This document shows positions 14,754 to 22,121 of a DNA stretch of 30,524 nucleotides, piece after piece. This stretch comes from JBOGUF01 sp050696075 (lineage in GTDB: Bacteria; Chloroflexota; Chloroflexia; Thermomicrobiales; UBA6265): the NCBI GenBank assembly GCA_050696075.1, contig JBOGUF010000111.1, positions 1 through 30,524 of the forward strand, given 5' to 3'. Both the position numbers and the translations under genes were made by a program. The stretch's first letter is position 1; every line of letters begins with the position of its first letter. The notes under the pieces were generated by a model. That model did no database searches and was not told the origin of the DNA. It saw only the letters and a list, made by a program, of their open reading frames with translations.

Positions 14754-16574
14754 CTAGATCGAGACGTAGCCGAGCGGGTCGACGGTCGTCCCGTCTAGCT
14801 CGAGTATGAAGTGGACGTGCGGACCGGTCGAGAGACCGGTGCTGCCGACGGGGCCGATCTCCTGGCCCTGGTTCACCGCCTGCCCGACCGCTACCCACGG
14901 CATGTCCATCAAGTGTCCGTACGTCGTCCGGAAGCCGTTGCCGTGGTCGATCGTCACATAGTAGCCGAGGCCACAATCGCACCAGCCGGCCGCGGTGACC
15001 GTGCCGCCGTCCGACGCCAAGAGCGGCGTCCCGGCCGGCAGCGCCAGGTCGATCCCGTTGTGGAAGTTGCAGCCAAGCGCCGCGTTGAACGGCTGGAAGG
15101 CGAACGGGCTGCAGCCGTATGCCTGGGTGAAGGCGCCGCCCGGCAGCGGGTTGATGAAGGTCCCGGTCGGGCCGCTCACCGGCCGCGGTTGCTCCGGCGC
15201 CGGCTCCTGGTACGGATCCATCAAATCGCCGGCGACGAACCCGATCAGGTCGCTCGCCTCGATCTGGTACCAGTCGTTGCCGCGCCCGTCGTAGAACGGT
15301 CCGTCGAGAATATCGACGACGGTTTCCTCGATCAGGGTGCCAACTAGATCCGATCCTGTCGTCGCCTCGGCCCGGACGTTGGCGCCGACCCCATCCTGGG
15401 TGCGCACCGCCGTGACCTGCCCCGGCCCGAACTCAGCCGGTTCGAGCGCGACCGTCTCGTCCAACGGCACGTCGGGCCGCGAGGCGAGTGTCAGCAGGTC
15501 GCCGTCCGAGTAGCCCGTCACGTCGCCGTCGGTAATCAAATACCAGGCGTTCCCGTCGTCGTCGAAGAACGGCCCGTCCATGACCTGAACGACGCCGTTC
15601 TCCGGGATGCCGCTGATTGCCGCCGTGTCGAGCCCGGCGCCGTCGCGGATGTTGACGCCGTCGCCGTCGCCGGTTGTCGCCGCCACATAGTCGCCGGCCG
15701 AGAACCGCGCCGGGGCTTGCCCGGCGCTCGTCTCCGCGCTCTCACCGGCGGCGCTGCTTGGCGTCGCGCCGCCGGAATCGGCCAGGTACGCCCCAACGAT
15801 CCAGCCGTCGCTGCCGTTGTAGCTCACCGGCCACCAACGGTTTCCGTCCTCGTCAGTGGCGGTGTCGGCCACATCGATCCGCAGCGAGACGACCTCGCCG
15901 CCCGGCACCGTGGTGACGATCTCCGCCGTGGCGTCCGGCTCCGCTCGCAGGTTGACGCCGTCCGGGCTGGCGACCAGCGCCGTCAGCCCACTCAGGTCGT
16001 CGACACTAGATACCTCGACGTCGAACGCGTCATCGGGGAGATCGGTGGCCGTGTCGTCACCATCGTCGTCGGCCGCCCCGTCGCTCTCGCCGGCCTCGTC
16101 GGCCGCGTCATCGCTCTCGTCGGCTTCGTCGCTCTCGGCGACCGTCTCTTCCGACACCTCGGCTGCCTCAGCCGGCGCCGCGTCGGTCGTCGCCAAGTAG
16201 AAGCCGGAGACCCAACCGTCCTGCCCGTCGGCCGAGACCGGCCACCAGCGGGTGACCCCATCCGGATCGTAGACGGTGTCGAACTGGTCGATCAAGAGCG
16301 TGACGACCGTGCCCTCGGCCAGGGTCGTCAAGATCTCCGCATCGTGGCTCGCCTCGGCTCGGAGGTTCACTCCCTCCTCGCTGTTTGCCACGACCGCGCT
16401 CAACCCGCTCAGGCTCTCGACGCTCTCAACCGCAACGTCGAACGGCTCGCCCTGCGCGATCCCGCTGAGCGGGGCCGCCGCGCCTGTCCCCAGGACGAGC
16501 ATCATCGCCGCGCCGGCGCACAGGGCGCGCGCCTTCGCGGGGAAACGGACATTCCTCAATCGCGCGGTACTCAC
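14754..16574 (-). CDS. Secreted M23 (LytM-type) endopeptidase with four SH3b repeats
   Basis: Probable peptidoglycan endopeptidase acting outside the membrane. 606 residues: signal peptide (basic start, then ALCAGAAMMLVLGTGAAAPLSG); bacterial SH3 repeat 1 (EEGVNLRAEAS...GWVSGFYLA); an acidic Asp/Glu/Ala linker; SH3b 2 (DGVNLRAEPD...GWIVGAYLAD); SH3b 3 (DGVNIRDGAG...); SH3b 4 (GANVRAEATT...); a Pro-rich linker; and a C-terminal M23 domain. Zinc/catalytic residues are present: H505-x3-D509 (HNGIDLA) and H586-V-H588 (PHVHF). The GTG at 16574 is chosen because AGGAGG lies 9 nt upstream and the signal peptide then follows directly; the open frame runs 41 codons further. A good promoter about 300 bp upstream implies a long leader. 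Confidence 0.93.
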   Translation of the reverse strand: MSTARLRNVRFPAKARALCAGAAMMLVLGTGAAAPLSGIAQGEPFDVAVESVESLSGLSAVVANSEEGVNLRAEASHDAEILTTLAEGTVVTLLIDQFDTVYDPDGVTRWWPVSADGQDGWVSGFYLATTDAAPAEAAEVSEETVAESDEADESDDAADEAGESDGAADDDGDDTATDLPDDAFDVEVSSVDDLSGLTALVASPDGVNLRAEPDATAEIVTTVPGGEVVSLRIDVADTATDEDGNRWWPVSYNGSDGWIVGAYLADSGGATPSSAAGESAETSAGQAPARFSAGDYVAATTGDGDGVNIRDGAGLDTAAISGIPENGVVQVMDGPFFDDDGNAWYLITDGDVTGYSDGDLLTLASRPDVPLDETVALEPAEFGPGQVTAVRTQDGVGANVRAEATTGSDLVGTLIEETVVDILDGPFYDGRGNDWYQIEASDLIGFVAGDLMDPYQEPAPEQPRPVSGPTGTFINPLPGGAFTQAYGCSPFAFQPFNAALGCNFHNGIDLALPAGTPLLASDGGTVTAAGWCDCGLGYYVTIDHGNGFRTTYGHLMDMPWVAVGQAVNQGQEIGPVGSTGLSTGPHVHFILELDGTTVDPLGYVSI

Positions 16575-16872
16575 CGCACCTTCCCTCCTGCTGCCGCCGA
16601 GACCCCTGAGCCGCCTGCCCAGCGTCCGCCAGACAATCCGTGGCGTCGCCGAGGCCATCCCGCCCCGAACCGGTGGCCCGCCCATCCTTCGCGCCACCTA
16701 TTCGGTCCATCCGGCGAGGATTGCCTCGCGTCGCGCACCGCGACTCACTACCGGCTCCATCCTTGGCGAGCCGGGCCGTCCCCTTCATCCCGCAAACTGT
16801 ACGGACAATCAGGGGAGCCGGCGCGACCGTTTCCGCGCCCCACGCGCGTGCCGTCGAAGTGCACCGCAACCC

Positions 16873-16901
16873 ACCATAGCAAAGCTATCCAGGCATGACA
16901 A
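16873..16901 (-). promoter_or_regulatory. Sigma-70-like promoter for the M23 gene
   Basis: On the minus strand TTGTCA (-35, 16901-16896), a 17-bp spacer and TATGGT (-10, 16878-16873): 5/6 and 4/6 matches to consensus. Transcription would start near 16866, leaving a leader of about 290 nt before the GTG at 16574. Confidence 0.5.
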
Positions 16902-16978
16902 TATGAACGTACGCTTTGTTCGGTCGGAACGTCCGAATTTGCGCATAACTTTCATCAACGCACGCTTGCGTATGGTCG

Positions 16979-17000
16979 GTAGGCAGTCTGAACTGCCTAC
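16979..17000. repeat. Perfect 9-bp hairpin GTAGGCAGT/ACTGCCTAC
   Basis: GTAGGCAGT, CTGA loop, ACTGCCTAC. It lies between the penicillin-acylase stop and the M23 promoter, about 50 bp from a second GC-rich hairpin. Possibly one of the small palindromic repeats of this genome. Confidence 0.55.
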
Positions 17001-17049
17001 TGGCGACCTCCGACCTGGTTGCGAGCCGAAACGCGCCGGTGTTGCAGGC

Positions 17050-17071
17050 GGGCGGACCCGCGAGTCCGCCC
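17050..17071. terminator. GC hairpin directly after the acylase stop
   Basis: GGGCGGA, loop CCCGCGAG, TCCGCCC; the stem abuts the TAG of the minus-strand acylase gene (17072-17074). It may end that transcript. Its layout (GGGC stem, CCC end, CTAC flank) resembles the hairpins at 24232 and 25602, so it may also be a dispersed repeat. Confidence 0.5.
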
Positions 17072-19327
17072 CTACTTCGACGGCTCCAACATCGTCCGCG
17101 ATTCCAGGTCGCTTTCGACTCCGGCACGCGTCAGATGGACCGTGTTGTAGCGTCCTACAACCCACGCTTCGAACTGGTCGCCGTAGTGCGCGGCGCCCGG
17201 CACGCCGGAGTTGCCAGCGTTCTGTACTGCCAGAAAGCGGTCCGGTGCGGCGAAGTCGACGATAAGCCGGTACTCCGCGCCGCTATTCGCCGCGATCTCC
17301 GGCGGCACGCCTACGCCCGTGTTGCAGATCGTGTCGCCCGCCCCGGCGATCGGCAGCGGCCCCAGATCGAACGTTGCCGCTGTTGCCTCGCTGCTCAGCG
17401 GGTGCCGCAAGTGCGCTTGGTGGACGCGTGACCAACGCCAATCGTCAGGGGATACGCCCCAGCGTTCGCGGAGCCGGGCCAGCGCTGTGCGCGCCGTCTC
17501 CACCAGCGCCTCGTCGACGCTGCCCTCGAACCAGTCGAGCTTCTCCCCTTCGAGCAACCGCTTCGCGATGCCGCCCTGGCCGGCCACCATCGCCACCAGC
17601 CGTTCGGGGAATCGCTCCGCCGCGACCCGCTCCTGCCAGGTCCGCATAAAGGTCTCGAAGACGGCCGGCGCCGAACTAGCCAGCGTGTATTCCCCGTCCC
17701 AGCCACGCATCTGCTCGGCGACGAACCGGGCGTCCGCGTCGTCGCTCCCGCCCAGCCGCCGCGCGATCACCGGCGCCAGCAGCGCCGGTCGCATCCCCTT
17801 CACGTCGAGTTGCAGGGCCATCGCGCGCGAGGCGTCGAACAGCCCATCTCGTTCTATCTCCTCCCTGATCCGCATCGCCCGGTATCCGGCCGCCGAGACC
17901 CCATAGAGCGGATACGGAAAATCGTCCGCCGTGACCTGATTGTTCGCACTCGCCACCCAGCCCCGCTCTGGGTGCTCCAACCGCGGCATTGCCTCGTACG
18001 GCATATACCCCTGCCATTCGTCCTCGGGGTTGCCCGCCGCCCGGTAGCCGAACTTCACGCGGCCCCTGACGGGAATCCGACCGGCACACTGGTAGCCAAC
18101 GGCGCCCGCCTTGTCGGCGTAGACGAAGTTGAAGATCGGCACTGACCAATCGCGCAGCGCCGCTCGGAACTCCTCCCAGTCCCGCGCCCGCCCGATCGCG
18201 ATGCAGGCGCGGATGTCGTCCAGGTGTTCCTGCCCAACCCAGCGCAGGGAGAGGGGCGGGTCGCCGCCTTCATCGACCGACGGCAACACTTCGTTCATCA
18301 CCGGCCCGCGCGCTGTCGTCCGCTTCGTGAACCGCCGCGACGCCTCGCCCCGCACCGCGATCTCGACCGATTCCTCGCCGAATCGTTCCCAGCGATCCCC
18401 ATCCCGGTAGAGGTGCGCGTCGTCCGGATGCACCCGCTCGACGTAGAGGTCGCGGGTCGAGGCGCCGTTATTGGTGACCCCCCAGGCGATCTGCCCGTTG
18501 CTACCCCACCACAACCCCGGTACACCGGGGTGTCCCGCGCCGGCCGCGTCCTCCTCCGGCCCGTGCAGCCCGAACTCGTACCAGGAGGAGGGGAGCCAGA
18601 AGGGTTGATGCGGATCGCTGCACAAAATCGCCGCGCCGCTCGCGGTGCGGCTGCCGGCCACCGCCCAGTTGTTGCTGCCGCTCAGGTCGCCCGTTCCGGC
18701 GGCGAGTGGTCGTGGCTGCTCCAGCGCCAACCCCGCGCCGGGGTAGGAGGCCGCCGCCGGCACGATCCGCTCACCCGACTCCTCCGGCGTCAACGCCGCA
18801 AGTCGCCATTCGTCGGGCAGCAGCCGCGTTGCCTCGGCGCAGACGATGTTCTCGAGTCGCCCGTTCAACGACCACCAGATGCCGCGCTGGATCGCGATCA
18901 CGTCCCGCGACGAGAACGGCTCCGGTTCGTACCCCGACAATCCGAACTCGACCGGCAGATTCGTCCCGCATGACTCGATGCCGCGGTTGATCCCCGCCGT
19001 GAACGCCTCGACGATCTCCCGCGTTCCCTCGTCCAGCAGCCGCACCTCCGTCGCCGCGATCTCGGGGATACCAACCAGCCGGTGGGCCAGATCGCTCGTG
19101 ACAAACGACGGCCCCAAAATCTCCGCCTGCCGCCCCAGCGCGCGCCGCCGCAGGCGGTCCATCTGCCACAACCGGTCCTCCGCCATCGCAATCCCGAGCC
19201 CGAAATAGAGATCTGGCGTCGTCCCGGCGTAGACGTGCGGCACCCCCGTCCGATCCCGCGGGATTTCGACCGGCCCACTCACCGCCGCCAGAAGCCGCGT
19301 CTCCTCCGGTATTACCGATTGCCCCAC
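17072..19327 (-). CDS. Penicillin acylase family Ntn-hydrolase
   Basis: Peptidase S45 family protein of 751 residues, a family that cleaves amide bonds in beta-lactams, acyl-homoserine lactones and other N-acyl compounds after self-processing into alpha and beta chains. The N-terminal part VEIPRDRTGVPHVYAGT and GLGIAMAEDRLWQMDRLRR is typical. The autoprocessing site is GS218NNWAVAG, so S218 would be the N-terminal nucleophile of the beta chain. Downstream family stretches include CSDPHQPFWLPS, VPGLWWGSNGQIAWGVTNN and WVASANNQ. The start is a GTG at 19327 with GGGAGGG a few bases upstream. No signal peptide is present, whereas many homologues are exported, so it probably acts in the cytoplasm. 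The substrate cannot be read from the sequence. It lies 37 bp after the unknown gene at 19365-20801 on the same strand. Confidence 0.92.
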   Translation of the reverse strand: MGQSVIPEETRLLAAVSGPVEIPRDRTGVPHVYAGTTPDLYFGLGIAMAEDRLWQMDRLRRRALGRQAEILGPSFVTSDLAHRLVGIPEIAATEVRLLDEGTREIVEAFTAGINRGIESCGTNLPVEFGLSGYEPEPFSSRDVIAIQRGIWWSLNGRLENIVCAEATRLLPDEWRLAALTPEESGERIVPAAASYPGAGLALEQPRPLAAGTGDLSGSNNWAVAGSRTASGAAILCSDPHQPFWLPSSWYEFGLHGPEEDAAGAGHPGVPGLWWGSNGQIAWGVTNNGASTRDLYVERVHPDDAHLYRDGDRWERFGEESVEIAVRGEASRRFTKRTTARGPVMNEVLPSVDEGGDPPLSLRWVGQEHLDDIRACIAIGRARDWEEFRAALRDWSVPIFNFVYADKAGAVGYQCAGRIPVRGRVKFGYRAAGNPEDEWQGYMPYEAMPRLEHPERGWVASANNQVTADDFPYPLYGVSAAGYRAMRIREEIERDGLFDASRAMALQLDVKGMRPALLAPVIARRLGGSDDADARFVAEQMRGWDGEYTLASSAPAVFETFMRTWQERVAAERFPERLVAMVAGQGGIAKRLLEGEKLDWFEGSVDEALVETARTALARLRERWGVSPDDWRWSRVHQAHLRHPLSSEATAATFDLGPLPIAGAGDTICNTGVGVPPEIAANSGAEYRLIVDFAAPDRFLAVQNAGNSGVPGAAHYGDQFEAWVVGRYNTVHLTRAGVESDLESRTMLEPSK

Positions 19328-19364
19328 CTGTTCCCTCCCCGCTTTCGTCCGTCGCCTTGCCGCC

Positions 19365-20801
19365 TCAAGCCCCCATCCAAACCCGCCGCATCACCGCCAG
19401 TTTCTCGTCACGCAAATACCCGTACCGCTGCACCCAGCATCCAGCAGCGTTACTGGCAAGCACCGCTTCCAGATGCCGCTCAAATTCGTCGACCGGACGG
19501 TAGCTGTGCGCGTACGCCAGGCAGGGCGCCCCCTCTCCCGCCAGTGCCACCGCCTGGTTCACCTTTCGTGTCAGCGCTTCCGGTGTGATCGGATGCGGCT
19601 CGTCCGGCCGCGGCATGCCGTAGTTGGCGAGTGTCTGCCGGTGCTCTGCCGCCGGTGCGGGCAGATCGAGCGCCGTCGTCACCGCTCGCAGCACGTCTAT
19701 CTCATCCAGACCGGGATTCCACGCCAAAAGCGTCTCGCACCACCAGCGCGTGATCATCGGCCAGTGAAACGTGAAGAGCTTGCACCGCGTCTCCTGGCAA
19801 ATCCGGCTCACTTCCCGATAGTCCATCCCCGAGATCCGGCTCCACGGCGGCGCAAACCCGTTCAACCCCAATCCAACCCCGGCCGCGCCTGTCTCGTTCA
19901 TCACCTGCCGCAACTCCGCGGTTGCCGCGTTCACCGTTGCCGCCTTGAAGCGCAGCAGCTCGCCGAACCCGTCGGAGCGCACCGCCGCGTCGCCGACGAC
20001 GAACGCCCAATCCGCCGCATCTTGCGCCCGTCGCATATCCTCAGGCATAAGCCGGTGCAGCCGATGCCACAACGCCATCGTCCCGCGCTTCATATCCGCC
20101 CAATCGTAGCCAATGCTCTCCGCTGCTGCCCGGCAGTGATCGCAAAAGCAAACGAAGCAGTCTTCGAGGAAGTACGTGGTGTACTCGACCCAATCGAGAA
20201 AGACGCCGTCGACGTCGGCGTAGTGCTTGATCGCCTCCCGCATCCTCGCTCGCCCAAGTGCCCGCACCCGCGGGTTGTTCAGGCAGCCATGCCCCGCGAC
20301 GACCCGGTCTCCAATCGAGCCGTCCACCCGCATCGGCCGGTCTGTCCGGTTGCCCGTGCCTTCCTGGGAGCCGACCGATTGACCGCCCGGCGCCCCCGGC
20401 AGGATATAAGGACTGATTTGTATCTCCACCTTCAAACCACGTTTCCGTGCCCCGTCGATGATGTGTCGTGGCACGTCCTGCCGCAATTCAGGCGGCGCGA
20501 CCGGCGGTGGAGAAAAGGGCACGTCCGCCCAGATCACCGGGTCCGCCTCATGCGGGCTGAAGGCCTGAATCCACAGCTCTCGTTCGCCCCAGAGTGGCCG
20601 ATCGAGCAATCGCGCTTCTCCGGAAACGTCCCCAGGCGGCTCTCGTGTCCCCTCTCCCGCTTTCGCCCGTGCGATGACGCCGAGCGTTGGTGAGATCGCC
20701 GTGGCTCCTGTCCGCTGAATGTTGTCCAGCACCCGCTCCAACCCTTCGTACTGGACTTCCGCCGGCGTTACCACCACCCCGAGCTGCCGTACTGTTGCCA
20801 T
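19365..20801 (-). CDS. Unrecognised TIM-barrel-like protein with a Cys cluster
   Basis: 478 residues, no signal peptide or membrane segment. I do not recognise a named family. The pattern resembles putative glycoside-hydrolase-like TIM barrels: alternating strand/helix segments, VDGVFLDWVEYTTYF (acidic residues after a strand), GVGLGLNGFAPPW and LFTFHWPMITRWWCETLLAW near the C-terminal half. A compact cysteine cluster C215-x2-C218-x-C220-x2-C223 (EDCFVCFCDHCR) follows the FLDW motif and could bind metal or be structural. ATG 20801 has AAGGGA 7 nt upstream; the open frame begins nine codons earlier without support. It probably shares a transcript with the penicillin-acylase gene 37 bp downstream, so both may process the same compound; that link is inference. 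A non-hydrolase role is equally possible. Confidence 0.8.
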   Translation of the reverse strand: MATVRQLGVVVTPAEVQYEGLERVLDNIQRTGATAISPTLGVIARAKAGEGTREPPGDVSGEARLLDRPLWGERELWIQAFSPHEADPVIWADVPFSPPPVAPPELRQDVPRHIIDGARKRGLKVEIQISPYILPGAPGGQSVGSQEGTGNRTDRPMRVDGSIGDRVVAGHGCLNNPRVRALGRARMREAIKHYADVDGVFLDWVEYTTYFLEDCFVCFCDHCRAAAESIGYDWADMKRGTMALWHRLHRLMPEDMRRAQDAADWAFVVGDAAVRSDGFGELLRFKAATVNAATAELRQVMNETGAAGVGLGLNGFAPPWSRISGMDYREVSRICQETRCKLFTFHWPMITRWWCETLLAWNPGLDEIDVLRAVTTALDLPAPAAEHRQTLANYGMPRPDEPHPITPEALTRKVNQAVALAGEGAPCLAYAHSYRPVDEFERHLEAVLASNAAGCWVQRYGYLRDEKLAVMRRVWMGA

Positions 20802-20930
20802 CGATGCATCCCTTGTCCGCCTAACCAATGCCGTCCGAGATGCGTCATCCTATCAGTCGGCTGGCCGACGCGGGCGGCAGCCACGTCCGGTCCGGTATTC
20901 GAGGCACGCTCCTCGCGGTCATGTCCGAAT

Positions 20931-20944
20931 GGGGTGCGCACCCC
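20931..20944. promoter_or_regulatory. Perfect 14-bp palindrome upstream of the gerW-like gene
   Basis: GGGGTGCGCACCCC, 49 bp before the start at 20994, in the 192-bp divergent gap. It could be a regulator site or a hairpin; no binding protein can be named. Another inverted repeat, GTCGGC/GCCGAC, lies near 20857-20870. Confidence 0.35.
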
Positions 20945-20993
20945 GCTACCGGTTGCCGACGTCGATTCGGTGATACCACAGGAGGACTACCCC

Positions 20994-21320
20994 ATGGACG
21001 TGCAGACCATCCTCGCCCAGGCCCGCGACGCCATCAGCGTCAAGCGCGTCTTCGGCGAACCGATCGAGCGCAACGGCGTCACCGTCATCCCGGTCGCCAG
21101 GGTCGGTGGTGGCGGGGGCGGGGGCGCCGGGAAGAATGGCGACGGCGGCGTCGGCTTCGGTCTGGGCGCCACCCCTGCCGGCGCCTACGTCATCAAGGGC
21201 GGCACCGTCCGCTGGGAACCCGCCCTCGACCTCAACCGCGTCATCCTCGGCGGGCAGGTGGTGGCGGTGGTACTCTTGATGGTGGTGCGTTCACTCTTGC
21301 GAGGTCGGGCTGCGGACTAG
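20994..21320 (+). CDS. GerW/YtfJ family protein
   Basis: 108-residue member of the GerW (YtfJ) family. In Bacillus it is a spore protein linked to germination, but relatives occur in many bacteria that form no spores. Seen here: an N-terminal helix (MDVQTILAQARDAISVKRVF), the family motif GEPIERNGVTVIPVARV, a run of seven glycines (about residues 39-45), FGLGATPAGAYVI, and a hydrophobic C-terminal stretch (VILGGQVVAVVLLMVVRSLL) that may be a membrane segment. AGGAGG at 20980-20985 fixes the ATG at 20994; the open frame runs 20 codons further up. It stands alone, divergent from the unknown gene at 19365-20801, so context says nothing about its job. Confidence 0.88.
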   Translation: MDVQTILAQARDAISVKRVFGEPIERNGVTVIPVARVGGGGGGGAGKNGDGGVGFGLGATPAGAYVIKGGTVRWEPALDLNRVILGGQVVAVVLLMVVRSLLRGRAAD

Positions 21321-21437
21321 CCGCCATCGGCCCGCCTTCGTCATGCGCTCCACCGCCGTCATGTAGCAACTCAGGCGGGGGCATGGCGAATGGGTAGGGG
21401 TTTGCACAAGCGGCTCGTGCGATGTCGCGTGCCTCGA

Positions 21438-22070
21438 TCAGATGCGGTCCGGATGGGGCTCGGCCGGACCATGGGTGTGGTTCCAGAGGTGGCCGCGGCG
21501 CTTCTGGCCTTCGAGGGTCGTTTCGAAGAAGACGGCGCGGACTGGCGCGGCAACGAGCGGGAAGTCGTGGTGGTGGCCCATCCCGGTGGCGACACAGTCG
21601 CCGGGGCCGACCTCGTAGAGCCGGCCTTCCGAGGCGGCGGTGCCGCGCCCTTCGAGGATGATCCAGTACTCGTCGCAGTCGTGGTAATGAGCGTCGAAGG
21701 TCGTCTCCTTGGGGTAGGCAACCGGGTCGCCGGCGTCGCGCGGGTCGTCGGCGCGGGCGACGCCGAAGAGGCCGGCGCCGCCTGTTTCTTCGCCCCAGCA
21801 GCCAGCCATGCGGACGAGGACCGTACCGGGAACGGCGTCGCGAATCTCGAAGCGCGGCGACGGTTGATCGAGGTCGACAATGGCGCGTTCGGCGAGCGAC
21901 TGGTCGTGCGGGCTGACAAGGCGGCAGTGGCCGCGTGCGACGATCAGTTTTTCGCGTTGCCCGCGACGATCGAAGGTATGCGCGCCGCCCGCTGTCAAGG
22001 TGACGATCTCGAACGATTCGAGCTCGCACCAGGCGGGGAAGGTCTGGTCGGCAACATTGATGACTGGCAT
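21438..22070 (-). CDS. Bicupin-like protein
   Basis: Small cupin-fold protein of 210 residues with two barrel-like halves. The C-terminal half has a good metal site: H128-Y-H130-x3-E134 (HYHDCDEYW), then GDCVATGMGHHHDFP with H166-H168 as the last ligand candidates. The N-terminal half has a weaker pattern (TLTAGGAHTFDRR; KLIVARGHCRL). Cupins with this layout often bind sugars or sugar acids, acting as isomerases, dioxygenases or sensors; no specific activity can be assigned. ATG 22070 has AGGAGT 8 nt upstream. It follows the PEP-hydrolase-like and Tm-1-like genes on the same strand, separated by a heptad-repeat gap of 48 bp, so it is likely part of their transcript. Confidence 0.85.
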   Translation of the reverse strand: MPVINVADQTFPAWCELESFEIVTLTAGGAHTFDRRGQREKLIVARGHCRLVSPHDQSLAERAIVDLDQPSPRFEIRDAVPGTVLVRMAGCWGEETGGAGLFGVARADDPRDAGDPVAYPKETTFDAHYHDCDEYWIILEGRGTAASEGRLYEVGPGDCVATGMGHHHDFPLVAAPVRAVFFETTLEGQKRRGHLWNHTHGPAEPHPDRI

Positions 22071-22086
22071 TGAGCGAGACTCCTAC

Positions 22087-22121
22087 GCCGAACATCGAAC
22101 GCCGAACGCCGAACGCCGTCA
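22087..22121. repeat. Heptad repeat GCCGAAC at the end of the TIM-barrel gene
   Basis: GCCGAAC, ATCGAAC, GCCGAAC, GCCGAAC and GCCGTCA in tandem. The last unit contains the minus-strand stop of the PEP-hydrolase-family gene (TCA at 22119-22121), so the array starts inside the coding sequence, as in sufC and sufS. Confidence 0.78.

Larger units (their letters stand above)
16575..17071. other. 497-bp gene-free region upstream of the M23 gene
   Basis: No credible gene on either strand; the open frames here are extensions of genes in neighbouring frames. It holds the probable leader of the M23 gene (16575 to about 16866), with a GCGAGG-ATTG-CCTCGC hairpin at 16714-16729 and five GGATG pentamers on the minus strand (16656, 16683, 16708, 16758, 16786). 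Further on are a promoter at 16873-16901, a less GC-rich patch (16875-16980) and two hairpins (16979 and 17050). Confidence 0.6.

Noticed and set aside
16575..16866. c-di-AMP (ydaO-type) riboswitch before the M23 gene
   Set aside because: The gene type fits, but the conserved sequence blocks of that riboswitch could not be found in the leader.
15717..17265. Two plus-strand open frames over the M23 gene and its leader
   Set aside because: Antisense or intergenic, no ribosome binding site, Arg/Ser/Pro-rich translation typical of GC-rich non-coding frames.
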